Assembly (NCBI RefSeq): GCF_012933445.1
Contig: NZ_JABBNC010000006.1
Location: 62,001 to 126,000, forward strand
DNA: 64,000 bases
From: Actinoplanes sp. TBRC 11911
Lineage (GTDB): Bacteria > Actinomycetota > Actinomycetes > Mycobacteriales > Micromonosporaceae
Direction of reading: 5' to 3'
Under the pieces are notes generated by a model, which had not been told where the DNA came from, searched no databases, and worked only from the letters and a program-made list of their open reading frames with translations. Shown piece after piece: positions 51,583-60,334 of this stretch (position 1 is its first letter; each line of letters starts with the position of its first letter). Position numbers and translations under genes: made by a program.

Positions 51583-52244
51583 CGCCGGACCGCGGCGATC
51601 TGGGCGGCCAGGTGTCCCGCGCCGTACCCGTTGTCGATGTTGACCACCGCGACCCCGGGCGCGCAGGCGTTCAGCATCGCCAGCAGCGCCGCGATCCCGC
51701 CGAACGCGGCCCCGTAACCGACCGACGTCGGCAGCGCCACCACCGGCACCGACACCAGCCCGGCCACCACGCTCGGCAACGCGCCGTCCATGCCCGCCGC
51801 CACCACGATCGCGTCGGCCGCGCGCAGGTCGTCGAGCCGTCCCAGGATGCGGTGCAGCCCGGCCACCCCGACGTCGGCGACCATCTTCGTCCGACGGCCC
51901 AGAAAACGCGCGGTCAGCAGGGCCTCGGCCGCGACCGGGGTGTCCGACGTGCCCGCGGCGACGACCAGGACCGTTCCGCCGGTCGGCGGGGGTGGCGCTG
52001 GTGGCCAGGCCAGCAACCGCGCCTCGGAGAAGTAGTGCGCGTCGGGCAACGCGCGTAGCACCTCCGCCGCGTGGTCCTCGCCGGCTCGGGTGAACAGCGT
52101 GGTGACGTCCGGTCGCGCACCGACGGCCGCCGCGATCCCGGCGACCTGCTCCGGGGTCTTGCCCTCGCAGTAGACGGCCTCCGGGTAGCCCCGGCGGGCC
52201 GCCCGGCCGAGATCCAGATCGGCGTACGAGTCGAGCTCAGACAT
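51579..52244 (-). CDS. larB: Nickel-pincer cofactor biosynthesis protein LarB
   Basis: A 221-residue LarB, the enzyme that carboxylates and hydrolyses nicotinic acid adenine dinucleotide to start pincer-cofactor synthesis. It has a short N-terminal part (LDLGRAARRGYPEAVYCEGKTPEQV) and a PurE-like domain with VVAAGTSDTPVAAEA, VADVGVAGLHRIL, AIVVAAGMDGALPSVVAGL and VVALPTSVGYGAAFGGI. It overlaps larE by 8 nt and larC by 4 nt, consistent with translational coupling. Confidence 0.93.
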   Translation of the reverse strand: MSELDSYADLDLGRAARRGYPEAVYCEGKTPEQVAGIAAAVGARPDVTTLFTRAGEDHAAEVLRALPDAHYFSEARLLAWPPAPPPPTGGTVLVVAAGTSDTPVAAEALLTARFLGRRTKMVADVGVAGLHRILGRLDDLRAADAIVVAAGMDGALPSVVAGLVSVPVVALPTSVGYGAAFGGIAALLAMLNACAPGVAVVNIDNGYGAGHLAAQIAAVRR

Positions 52245-53079
52245 CGGCCGCCGCCGTCACCAGGGGAAGCGTGAACGCTCCCGACTGCACCCCGGCCACG
52301 TCCACCGCCGCGAAGCGGAACCCGGCCCCGACCACCGCGGCGTGCACTCGCGCGCGCAGCGGATCGGTCACGGCGCGGACGAGATCGGCGGCCGGCAGCT
52401 CGATGCGGGCGATCTCGCCGTGATGGCGGACCCGCAGGTCGCCGAAACCGAGCCGGCGCAGTGCCGCCTCGGCCTTCTCGATCTGCTCCAGCTTCGCCGG
52501 GGTGACCTCGGCGAAGTGCGGGATCCGCGAGGCCAGGCAGGGCGCCGCCGGCTTGTCGGCACTCGGCAGCGCGAACGCCCGCGCCACCCGCCGCACGTCC
52601 GCCTTGGACAGCCCCAGATCGGCGAGCGGGCGCAACACGCGATGCTGGGTGGCCGCGCGACTGCCCGGACGGTCCGGGCGGCGGGCGTCGTCGGCGTTCT
52701 CCCCGTACGCCACCGCGTCCAGCCCGTGCGCCGCCACCACCGCGTCGTCGATCCGGGTGAACAACTCGTCCTTGCAGTAGAAGCACCGGTCCGGCCCGTT
52801 GGCCCGATACTCCGGCCGGTCGCCCTCGCGGGTCTCGATCTCCACCACCGGCACGCCCACGAACCGCGCGACCCCGTAGGCGGCGAGCCGCTCGTCCGAC
52901 GCGAGGCTGGGCGAGACGCCCATGATCGCGACCACCCGGTGCGTGCCGAGCGTGCGGGCCGCCAGCGCGAGCAGCACCGACGAGTCGACGCCGCCGGAGA
53001 ACGCCACCCCGAGGCGGTCCACCCCGGTCAGGGCCGAGGCGACGCGGCCCAGCACCTCGTCGGCGAAAGCGTCGCTCAC
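52237..53079 (-). CDS. larE: Nickel-pincer cofactor sulfur transferase LarE
   Basis: A 280-residue LarE, an ATP-pyrophosphatase-type enzyme that adds the two sulfurs to the cofactor precursor. The PP-loop is GVAFSGGVDSSVLLAL; RCFYCKDELF and the segment DKPAAPCLASRIPHF follow, whose cysteine is the probable sacrificial sulfur donor (by analogy with single-cysteine LarE). The start is GTG 53079, overlapping the larA stop as GTGA. The frame is open upstream only because it shadows larA. Confidence 0.92.
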   Translation of the reverse strand: MSDAFADEVLGRVASALTGVDRLGVAFSGGVDSSVLLALAARTLGTHRVVAIMGVSPSLASDERLAAYGVARFVGVPVVEIETREGDRPEYRANGPDRCFYCKDELFTRIDDAVVAAHGLDAVAYGENADDARRPDRPGSRAATQHRVLRPLADLGLSKADVRRVARAFALPSADKPAAPCLASRIPHFAEVTPAKLEQIEKAEAALRRLGFGDLRVRHHGEIARIELPAADLVRAVTDPLRARVHAAVVGAGFRFAAVDVAGVQSGAFTLPLVTAAADV

Positions 53080-54311
53080 CGCAGCCCCTCCCGCAGCCGG
53101 AACAGGACCTCGCCGGCGTCCGGCACCACGAACGTCGACGGATCGTCGGCGATCGCGGCGACCTCGGCCGGATCCAGGTAGTCCAGGTTGGCCCGGCGCA
53201 CGACCGGCTCCGGAATCCCGGTGGCCAGCGTCACCGTCACCCGATCCTGCTCGCCGCCGACCAGGTCGAACGTGCCGGCCCCGCGGAGGTGGGTGGAGTG
53301 CGCGAGCACGCCCCAGTGATAGTCGCGGAACTTGTCCCACTGTTTGAGGAAGTAGTCGCGGCAGTGGTAGCCGATCTGGTCGATCTCCGGGTGCATCGCC
53401 GAGATGGTGGTGATGTGCGGGGCGTACAGGATGACCTGCCCGCCGTCCGCGACGATCGGCTCGACCTTGTAGAACCCCTTCGCGCCGGTCCACATGTCGT
53501 CGTACTTCTCCGGAATGATCGACAGCACCCTGTTGACCGGGGCGTCCAGATATTCGACGTGGGTCTGCGCGGAGATGTCCGAGGCCGCGGCCCACGCCTC
53601 CTCCGGCGTGCCGAACGCCGCCGCGTGCAGCGCGCCCGACCCCGACTCGACCACCAGGCACAACGCCAGCCGGCGGCTCGGGATCATCGCGGCGGCCTGG
53701 TCGATCAGGGCTCGCACCGGGGTGATGCCCCGGGTGCCGATGATCTGCGCGCTGGTGATGAGGGCGCCGAGCCAATGCGAGAAGTCGATGATCCCCTGGC
53801 CGGCCACCCCGGGCACGAAATACTTGTTGCCGCCGGAGAAGCCGACCACCTCGTGCGGGAACACCGGGCCGATCACCAGGCACACGTCGTGCTCCACGAC
53901 GGCCCGGTTGATGACGACGTCGACGTCCTCCTTCATCCGGCCCTCGGACAGCTCGGCCACCCGGTCGGCGCCGATCGTGCCGATCGACACGAGCTCCTCC
54001 GGGCGCCACCACTCGTGGTTACGCACGGTAAATCCGGGATAGGGGCCGCCGAGGTGTTTCGCCAGGTGGGCGTCGTCCATCGGGGCGTGCGTGCCGAGCG
54101 CGACCATCACCGTCACGGCCGCGGCCCGCCCGTGCAGCGCCTCGTGGACGGCGGACAGCAGCAGTGGCAACGGCGAGCTGCGGGTGGCGTCCGGCACGAT
54201 CACCAGGACCGAGCGCCCGTCCAGGTCGGCCGACGCGAGCCGGTCCACCACGAAATCTCGCACCGAAGCGTCGCCCAGCGTGTCGCCCGGCCCGCCGATC
54301 AGATCCGTCAT
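53076..54311 (-). CDS. larA: LarA-family (lactate racemase-like) nickel-pincer enzyme
   Basis: A 411-residue LarA homologue (DUF2088). The cofactor-binding lysine and catalytic histidines are conserved: GTHAP matches His108, and FPHEVVGFSGGNKYF has the His-(10)-Lys spacing of His174/Lys184 in the L. plantarum enzyme. It should racemise or epimerise a 2-hydroxy acid by hydride transfer; lactate is not assured because LarA homologues differ in substrate. GGAGGG precedes ATG 54311. It is the first gene of the operon that also makes its cofactor. A palindrome lies 128 nt upstream. Confidence 0.9.
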   Translation of the reverse strand: MTDLIGGPGDTLGDASVRDFVVDRLASADLDGRSVLVIVPDATRSSPLPLLLSAVHEALHGRAAAVTVMVALGTHAPMDDAHLAKHLGGPYPGFTVRNHEWWRPEELVSIGTIGADRVAELSEGRMKEDVDVVINRAVVEHDVCLVIGPVFPHEVVGFSGGNKYFVPGVAGQGIIDFSHWLGALITSAQIIGTRGITPVRALIDQAAAMIPSRRLALCLVVESGSGALHAAAFGTPEEAWAAASDISAQTHVEYLDAPVNRVLSIIPEKYDDMWTGAKGFYKVEPIVADGGQVILYAPHITTISAMHPEIDQIGYHCRDYFLKQWDKFRDYHWGVLAHSTHLRGAGTFDLVGGEQDRVTVTLATGIPEPVVRRANLDYLDPAEVAAIADDPSTFVVPDAGEVLFRLREGLR

Positions 54312-54438
54312 GCCTCGACCCTCCGTCCGTTCACCTGCGTGCGGCAAGTCTGACCCACCGCGACGCCGGCCCGCGGGCGGCCTGTGGACGAAGGGCCCGC
54401 TGTGGAAAGCGAGCGGACGTGACGCGGACCGTGGTATC

Positions 54439-54450
54439 CCGTAATTACGG
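54439..54450. promoter_or_regulatory. CCGTAATTACGG palindrome between larA and metallo-hydrolase
   Basis: A perfect 12-bp palindrome in the 201-bp divergent intergenic region, AT-rich at its centre in otherwise GC-rich DNA. It is 63 nt before the metallo-hydrolase GTG and 128 nt before larA. It could be an operator for either gene; no regulator is adjacent. Confidence 0.45.
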
Positions 54451-54512
54451 CCCACCCCGCGTCGGTGACTGGGGTGGGACAACCAGGGCGCGCCGCAGCA
54501 TAGACTGCCGCC

Positions 54513-55187
54513 GTGCGTGAAGTCGTCGACGGCGTTTTCGAGCTGAACCTCGGATTTGTCCACGTTCATCTGGTGATCACCGACGAGGGTGTGGTGCTGG
54601 TCGACACCGGGCTGCCCGGCCGATCGGCGCGGATCGACAAGGCCCTGGCCGAGATCCGCAAGACCGTCGGCGACGTAACGACCGTGCTGCTCACGCACCA
54701 CCATCCCGACCACATCGGCAACGTGGCCGACCTGCGCCGCCGCTCCGGCGCCCGGGTGTTCGCGCACGCCGCCGACGCCCCGGTGATCACCGGGGCGATC
54801 GAGCGCGTCGCGCCGAACCGCCTGGTCAAGCTCGTGCTCAAGGACCCCGAGCCGACCAAGATCGATCAGCTGATCACGGGCGACGAGTCGGAGCCGATCA
54901 CCGGCTTCACCGCCCTGCACACGCCCGGGCACACTCGGGGTCACGTGTCCTATCTGCTCGACCGGGCCGGCGGCATCCTGTTCACCGGGGACGCCGCCAC
55001 CGGCGCCCGGGGCGGCAAGGTGGCCGCCGCCCCGCGGATGTCGTCCGTCGATCCCGCCGAGGAGAACCGCAGCATCGCGAAGATCGCCACCTTCACTTTC
55101 GAGCACGCCGTCTTCGGTCACGGCCGTGCGATCAGCGGCGGCGCGGTGCAGCGTTTCCGGGAGTACGCCTCGGCGAAGGCGCGGTGA
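54513..55187 (+). CDS. MBL-fold metallo-hydrolase
   Basis: A 224-residue metallo-beta-lactamase-fold protein. The metal motif is LLTHHHPDHIGN (HxHxDH), with further ligands in LHTPGHTRGHV, ILFTGDAA and AVFGHGRAI. The compact size and the VREVVDGVFELNLGFVHVHLV start are like small actinobacterial hydrolases of glyoxalase-II/quinolone-type groups; substrate unknown. The start is GTG 54513. It diverges from larA and is convergent with the NTF2-like gene. Confidence 0.87.
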   Translation: MREVVDGVFELNLGFVHVHLVITDEGVVLVDTGLPGRSARIDKALAEIRKTVGDVTTVLLTHHHPDHIGNVADLRRRSGARVFAHAADAPVITGAIERVAPNRLVKLVLKDPEPTKIDQLITGDESEPITGFTALHTPGHTRGHVSYLLDRAGGILFTGDAATGARGGKVAAAPRMSSVDPAEENRSIAKIATFTFEHAVFGHGRAISGGAVQRFREYASAKAR

Positions 55188-55190
55188 CCG

Positions 55191-55571
55191 TCAGACCGGA
55201 CGGTTGTACTCGTGGAAGCCGGCGACCTTGCCGTCCTGCACGATGATGTGGATGCAGTGATACGCCTCGTAGGGCTCACCACCGACGGTGCCCTTCGCGC
55301 GGTCCTCGAAGATCATGCGGTCCGCTGCGACGGTCTGGCCGATGATCTCGACCTCGCCGAGCTGAGCCACCCCGGCGGTGAAGTTGCTGAAGAACTCGAC
55401 GGCCTTCGCCCGGCCCTCGGCGCCGGTGAAACGACCGGTGGCGGGGGCCGGCAGGATCACGTCGGCCTCGGGGCCGAAAAGCTCGAAGAAGCCGTCCCAC
55501 TGACCGGTTTCGAAACTCTGGGTGAGGGCCTCGTACGCCTTGCGCGCAACCGCCTCGACACTCTCGCTCAA
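55191..55571 (-). CDS. NTF2/SnoaL-like domain protein
   Basis: A 126-residue NTF2-like protein (YEALTQSFETGQWDGFFELFGPEADVILPAP; HCIHIIVQDGKVAGFHEYN). Such folds act as small isomerases or ligand-binding proteins. The start is set at TTG 55571 because AAGGGG lies 6 nt upstream; an ATG at 55607 would add 12 residues but has no ribosome site and would bury the one present. It diverges from a TetR gene with an inverted repeat between, suggesting control by that regulator. Confidence 0.8.
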   Translation of the reverse strand: MSESVEAVARKAYEALTQSFETGQWDGFFELFGPEADVILPAPATGRFTGAEGRAKAVEFFSNFTAGVAQLGEVEIIGQTVAADRMIFEDRAKGTVGGEPYEAYHCIHIIVQDGKVAGFHEYNRPV

Positions 55572-55634
55572 GAGATTCCCCTTTTTCTGTTCGCTACGTC
55601 CGGACATCGCGTCCGGAAATAAGCTACAGCCTGT

Positions 55635-55670
55635 CCGGGCGCAGCGGAGTGTGACGCTCGTTGCGCCCGG
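55635..55670. promoter_or_regulatory. Imperfect 12-bp inverted repeat upstream of tetR
   Basis: CCGGGCGCAGCG (55635-55646) and CGTTGCGCCCGG (55659-55670) match in 11 of 12 positions with a 12-nt spacer. The position between the divergent NTF2-like and TetR genes fits a TetR operator. Confidence 0.5.
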
Positions 55671-55691
55671 CAAGGGCCCTATGATCTGGGC

Positions 55692-56312
55692 ATGGCTTCG
55701 ACCACCCGGCGGCGCTCCGCGCAGGTTGGCCGCCCGACCACGGCCGAGGCCGGCATCCTGGCCGCGACCCGGCGGCTGCTGGTGAACGGGGCCAGCTTCA
55801 CCGAGATGGGCGTGCAGGAGATCTGCGCCGAGGCCGGCGTGGCCCGTTCGACGTTCTACAGCCACTTCCGCGACAAGATCGACCTGATCCTGCGGCTGAC
55901 CACCGACCTCACCGGCTCGGCGTTCGAGACCACCACGGCGTGGGAGCCGGCCGACGGACTCGACCGTCTCGCCGAGACCTTCGAGAACGTTCTACGGATC
56001 TATCGCGACCAGGCCCCGCTACGCCGTGCGATCACCGAGGTCGCCACCTACGACGTGTCCGTACGGGAAGTCTGGGCGAACGAGCTCAAGCAGTTCACCG
56101 ACCGCACGATCGAGATGATCCGGACCGAGCAGAAGGCGGGCCGCGCGCCCGCCACCATCGACGCGGTGGCGGTGACCCGGGTGGTCGTGGTCGGCGGCGA
56201 ACAGGCCATCGTGGACCAGGCCACCGCCGGGGATCCGGCCGACGACGCCGTTTTCGCCCGCGAACTGGCCGAGACCTGGTGGTACGGCGTCTTCCGCCGT
56301 CCTCCCGGCTAG
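55692..56312 (+). CDS. TetR-family transcriptional regulator
   Basis: A 206-residue regulator. The helix-turn-helix is at about residues 18-65 (AEAGILAATRRLLVNGASFTEMGVQEICAEAGVARSTFYSHFRDKIDLI) and a helical ligand domain follows. It likely represses itself and the divergent NTF2-like gene through the inverted repeat between them. A DedA gene starts 48 nt downstream on the same strand. The ligand is unknown. Confidence 0.9.
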   Translation: MASTTRRRSAQVGRPTTAEAGILAATRRLLVNGASFTEMGVQEICAEAGVARSTFYSHFRDKIDLILRLTTDLTGSAFETTTAWEPADGLDRLAETFENVLRIYRDQAPLRRAITEVATYDVSVREVWANELKQFTDRTIEMIRTEQKAGRAPATIDAVAVTRVVVVGGEQAIVDQATAGDPADDAVFARELAETWWYGVFRRPPG

Positions 56313-56360
56313 ACAGACCGTCGTCGATCGCCGTACACATTGGTACCGCATGGTTACCGC

Positions 56361-56960
56361 ATGTCGCACTATGTGGACGGAATCGCCGCCAGCCCGTGGG
56401 TCTTCGCCGTGGTGTTCCTGGTCGCGGGCCTCGACGCGCTGCTGCCGTTCATGCCCAGCGAGACGACCGTGGTGGCGTGCGGGGTGGCCGCGGCCGGCAC
56501 CGGCCGGCCGCAGGTGGCGTTGCTGCTGCTGGTGGCCGCCGCCGGCGCGTTCGCCGGTGACTGGTTGTCGTTCCGGGTGGGCCGCAGCGGCGCGAAGGCG
56601 GTGGCGAGCAACCGCCGGGCGCTCGCCCTGCACAGCCGGGTCCACCGCCTCCTGCACAGCCGCGGCGGGCTGGTTATCGTCTTCGCGCGCTACCTGCCCG
56701 GCGGCCGCTCGACGACGGCGCTCGCGGCCGGTGTCGTCGGCTATCCCGCGGTGCGGTTCGCCTGGTACACCGCGGGCGGTGTGCTGGTGTGGGCCGCCCA
56801 GGCGTCTCTGCTCGGCTATCTGGGCGGTGCCGCCTTCGCCGACCGGCCCCTGCTCGGGCTGCTGCTGGCCGGTTCGATCGCGGCGTCCGTCACCGGCGCC
56901 GGGTTCCTCGTCCAGCGCCGGCTGGGCAGAAAAGCCCCGGTGACTCAGGTCACAAAATAG
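56361..56960 (+). CDS. DedA-family (VTT/SNARE-associated) membrane protein
   Basis: A 199-residue membrane protein with about five hydrophobic segments and the DedA features: an early acidic E in FMPSETTVVACG, the GAFAGDWLSFRVGRSG loop and the arginine-glycine motif FARYLPGGRSTTALAAG. DedA proteins move lipids such as undecaprenyl phosphate or phospholipids across the membrane. ATG 56361 lies within a direct repeat of TACCGCATG (two copies 11 bp apart). Confidence 0.87.
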   Translation: MSHYVDGIAASPWVFAVVFLVAGLDALLPFMPSETTVVACGVAAAGTGRPQVALLLLVAAAGAFAGDWLSFRVGRSGAKAVASNRRALALHSRVHRLLHSRGGLVIVFARYLPGGRSTTALAAGVVGYPAVRFAWYTAGGVLVWAAQASLLGYLGGAAFADRPLLGLLLAGSIAASVTGAGFLVQRRLGRKAPVTQVTK

Positions 56961-57075
56961 ACAATTTCCCAGCGTACGGACTCCGTATGCGCACACCGGG
57001 ACGCCCACTGTTCGAGAAAATGTCGGAGGGTGCTCGTAATGTGCCGGGACGTAATCGGAAACCGGAGGTCACCCG

Positions 57076-58296
57076 ATGACAACCCTCGATCGCGACGCGG
57101 CGACGGCCACCCGCCGGGCGCTGCGCTCCCAGGAGGAAGTGGAGGCGCACATCCGCGCCATCTGCTTCAAGACCGGCCCGCCCGCCCGCATCGGCGCCGA
57201 GCTCGAATGGACCTTGCACCACACCGCGGCGCCCCGGGCGCCGCTCGACGCCGGAACCCTCCGGCACGCACTGGGCCGGCACACCCCGGCCACCCTCGAT
57301 CCGCCGGACCCGCCGCAGCCACTGCCCGCCGGTGGCGTGCTCACCGTCGAACCGGGCGGCCAGATCGAGATCTCCTCGGCCCCCGCGGTCTCGTTGACCG
57401 CGTTGCACCGGGCCGTCAGCACCGACCTCGCCCATCTCACCGGGCTGCTCGACGCAGCCGGTCTCACGCTGGGCGAGCAGGGCATCGACCAGCACCGTCC
57501 GCCGCACCGCATCCTGCACACGCCGCGATACACGGCGATGGAGCGGTCCTTCGACGCCCGCGGCCGGCACGGCCGCACCATGATGTGCAGCACCGCCGGC
57601 CTGCAGGTCTGCCTCGACGCGGGTCCGGCCGCCGAGCTGCCCGAGCGCTGGGCGGCGGTGCTGGCGCTGGGACCGCCGCTGATCGCCCTGTTCGCCAACT
57701 CGGCCCGCGACGGCCTCGCCTCCGCGCGGATGGCCGCGTGGTGGGGCATGGACCCGCGGCTCACCCACCCGCCGATCGGTCCGCCAAGCGATCCGGCCGC
57801 CGGTTGGGTGCGGTTCGCGCTCGACGCCCCCGTCCTCTGCGTCCGGCGCGACGGCGAGGCGTGGGATCCGCCGCCCGGGCTGACCCTGCGCGACTGGGTG
57901 CGCGGCGCGCTGCCGTTCCCGCCCACCGCCGACGACGTCGGCTACCACCTGAGCCTTCTCTTCCCGCCGGTACGCCCGCGCGGCTACCTGGAGGTCCGCT
58001 ACCTCGACGCGCAGCGCGGTCAGGACTGGTTCGTCCCGGTCGCGATGCTCAGCGCGCTGCTCCTCGACGCGGCGACCACCGCGGCCGCCCTGGAGCTGAC
58101 CGCCCCGGTGGCGGACCGCTGGGCGGTGGCGTGGCGCCGCGGTCTCGCCGACCGCCGCCTGCACCGGGCCGCTACCGCCCTGGCCGGGCTCACCGCCGCG
58201 CGCCTCGGCCGCACCGGCTTATCGCCCGCCCTGCACGACCACGTCCTCGACACCATCCACCGGCGCCTGCGCGACGACCCCGAGGAGCACCGATGA
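57076..58296 (+). CDS. egtA: Ergothioneine biosynthesis glutamate-cysteine ligase EgtA
   Basis: A 406-residue GCS2-type ligase that makes gamma-glutamyl-cysteine, the sulfur donor for EgtB. Motifs include RIGAELEWTLHH, VEPGGQIEISSAP (substrate-binding) and GYLEVRYLDAQRGQDW. GGAGGT 7 nt before ATG 57076 supports the start. It opens the four-gene operon egtABCD; its TGA overlaps the egtB ATG (ATGA). Confidence 0.93.
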   Translation: MTTLDRDAATATRRALRSQEEVEAHIRAICFKTGPPARIGAELEWTLHHTAAPRAPLDAGTLRHALGRHTPATLDPPDPPQPLPAGGVLTVEPGGQIEISSAPAVSLTALHRAVSTDLAHLTGLLDAAGLTLGEQGIDQHRPPHRILHTPRYTAMERSFDARGRHGRTMMCSTAGLQVCLDAGPAAELPERWAAVLALGPPLIALFANSARDGLASARMAAWWGMDPRLTHPPIGPPSDPAAGWVRFALDAPVLCVRRDGEAWDPPPGLTLRDWVRGALPFPPTADDVGYHLSLLFPPVRPRGYLEVRYLDAQRGQDWFVPVAMLSALLLDAATTAAALELTAPVADRWAVAWRRGLADRRLHRAATALAGLTAARLGRTGLSPALHDHVLDTIHRRLRDDPEEHR

Positions 58297-59591
58297 GCTA
58301 CGAGACCGACCGTCTGCGCGACCGGGTCGCCGTCGAGCTGGAACGCGCGCGGGACCGCACCGTCACGCTGACCGAGGCGGTGGACGACGGCGACCTCGTC
58401 CGGCAGCATTCGCCGCTGATGTCGCCGCTGGTCTGGGACCTCGCGCACGTCGGCAACCAGGAGGAGCTCTGGCTGGTCCGCGACGTCGGCGGCCGCGAGC
58501 CGGTGCGCCGCGACATCGACGAGTTGTACGACGCGTTCCAGCACCCGCGCCGCGACCGTCCGGCGCTGCCGCTGCTCGGCCCGGCCGAGGCCCGGCGATA
58601 CGTGTCGAGCGTGCGCGACAAGGTCCTCGACGTGCTCGACCGGATCAGCCTGGACGGCAGTCCCCTGGTCGAGCAGGGGTTCGCGTTCGGCATGATCGTG
58701 CAGCACGAGCAGCAGCACGACGAGACCATGCTGGCCACGCACCAGTTACGAGCCGGTGCACCCGCCCTGACTGCTCCCCCGCCGCCGTCCTCCGCCGGTG
58801 CGGTGGCCGGGTCGGTGCTGATCCCGGCCGGGCCGTTCACGATGGGCACCAGCACCGAGCCGTGGGCCCTCGACAACGAACGGCCCGCCCACCGCGTCGA
58901 GGTCGCGGCGTTCCACATCGACCGGGCGCCGGTCACCAACGGGCAGTACGCGGCGTTCATCGCCGATCGCGGATACGACGATCCGCGCTGGTGGTCCGCG
59001 GACGGCTGGGCGCATCGGCAGGCCGCCGGGCTGACCGCTCCCCAGCACTGGCAACGGGACGGGGACGGCTGGGCGGCCACCACGTTCGGCCGCACCGCGC
59101 GCGTGGTCGACGACGCTCCCGTGGTCCATGTCTGCTATTACGAGGCCGAAGCGTACGCGGCATGGGCCGGTAAACGGCTGCCCACCGAGGCGGAATGGGA
59201 GAAGGCGGCCCGTTTCGACGCGGCGACCGGGCGCTCGCGCCGCTACCCGTGGGGCGACGACGATCCGGCGGCGAACCACGCCAACCTCGGTCAGCGGCAC
59301 CTGCAGCCCGCTCCGGTCGGCGCCTATCCGGCGGGAGCGACACCGGAGGGCGTACATCAGATGATCGGTGATGTCTGGGAGTGGACGTCGACCGATTTCC
59401 GGGGCTATCCGGGCTTCGTCGCGTTCCCGTACCGGGAGTATTCCGAGGTCTTCTTCGGCCCGGACTACAAGGTGCTCCGCGGCGGCTCGTTCGGCACCGA
59501 CGCGTCGGCGTGTCGGGGCACGTTCCGCAACTGGGACTACCCGATCCGCCGGCAGATCTTCAGCGGCTTCCGCTGCGCGCGGGATGCCTGA
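58293..59591 (+). CDS. egtB: Hercynine oxygenase EgtB
   Basis: A 432-residue non-heme iron sulfoxide synthase that joins hercynine and gamma-glutamyl-cysteine with O2. The N-terminal DinB-like domain carries iron ligands in QHEQQHDETML (HxxxH) and an earlier histidine (SPLVWDLAHVGNQEE). The C-terminal FGE/sulfatase-modifying domain has GPFTMGTSTEPW, RLPTEAEWEKAARFD, GDVWEWTSTDF and KVLRGGSFG. It is coupled to egtA and egtC by 4-nt and 1-nt overlaps. Confidence 0.95.
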   Translation: MSYETDRLRDRVAVELERARDRTVTLTEAVDDGDLVRQHSPLMSPLVWDLAHVGNQEELWLVRDVGGREPVRRDIDELYDAFQHPRRDRPALPLLGPAEARRYVSSVRDKVLDVLDRISLDGSPLVEQGFAFGMIVQHEQQHDETMLATHQLRAGAPALTAPPPPSSAGAVAGSVLIPAGPFTMGTSTEPWALDNERPAHRVEVAAFHIDRAPVTNGQYAAFIADRGYDDPRWWSADGWAHRQAAGLTAPQHWQRDGDGWAATTFGRTARVVDDAPVVHVCYYEAEAYAAWAGKRLPTEAEWEKAARFDAATGRSRRYPWGDDDPAANHANLGQRHLQPAPVGAYPAGATPEGVHQMIGDVWEWTSTDFRGYPGFVAFPYREYSEVFFGPDYKVLRGGSFGTDASACRGTFRNWDYPIRRQIFSGFRCARDA

Positions 59592-60334
59592 TGTGCCGTC
59601 ATCTGGCCTATCTGGGGCCGCCGATCCCGTTGTCCCGGCTGCTTTTCGAGCCGGCGCACTCGCTGTGCCACCAGTCGTGGGCGCCGCGGGACATGCGCGG
59701 CGGCGGCACCATCAACGCGGACGGTTTCGGCGCCGGCTGGTTCACCCCGGCCGGCCCGGTCCGCTACCGGCGCGACACTCCGATGTGGAGCGACACGACG
59801 CTGCCCGCGCTGGCCGCGTCGGTCACGGCCGGTGCGGTGCTGGCGGCGGTACGCTCCGCCACCGCCGGCATGCCGGTGACCGAGTCGGCCGCCGCACCGT
59901 TCGGCGCCGGCCCGTGGCTGTTCAGCCACAACGGCCAAGTGGTCGGCTGGCCGCGCTCGATCGCGAAACTGGCCGCCGCGCTGCCCGTCGAAGACTTGCT
60001 GGTGCTGGAGGCGCCGACCGACTCGGCGCTGCTCTGGGCGCTGGTCCACGACCAGCTCCGGACCGGCGTGCCCGCGGCCTCCGCGGTCGCGAACGTGCTC
60101 GCCTCGGTGTCGCTGGTCGCCCCCGAGTCGCGGCTGAACCTGCTGCTCACCGACGGCTCGACGGTGGTCGCCACGACCGCGGGCCATTCGCTGTCGGTGC
60201 GCCGCAGCGACGATTTCGTGCTGATCGCCTCCGAACCACTCGACGACGACCCGGCCTGGCGGCAGGTCCCCGACCGCACGCTGCTCGTCGCCGACTCCGA
60301 GAAGCTCACCCTGACCCCGTTGGGAGAAACATGA
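59591..60334 (+). CDS. egtC: Gamma-glutamyl-hercynylcysteine sulfoxide hydrolase EgtC
   Basis: A 247-residue class II glutamine-amidotransferase-type hydrolase with the N-terminal nucleophile Cys2 (MCRHLAYLG), HQSWAPRDM, INADGFGAGWF and WLFSHNGQV. It removes the gamma-glutamyl group from the EgtB product. The ATG shares its A with the egtB stop codon (TGATG), and its own stop overlaps egtD (ATGA). Confidence 0.95.
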   Translation: MCRHLAYLGPPIPLSRLLFEPAHSLCHQSWAPRDMRGGGTINADGFGAGWFTPAGPVRYRRDTPMWSDTTLPALAASVTAGAVLAAVRSATAGMPVTESAAAPFGAGPWLFSHNGQVVGWPRSIAKLAAALPVEDLLVLEAPTDSALLWALVHDQLRTGVPAASAVANVLASVSLVAPESRLNLLLTDGSTVVATTAGHSLSVRRSDDFVLIASEPLDDDPAWRQVPDRTLLVADSEKLTLTPLGET

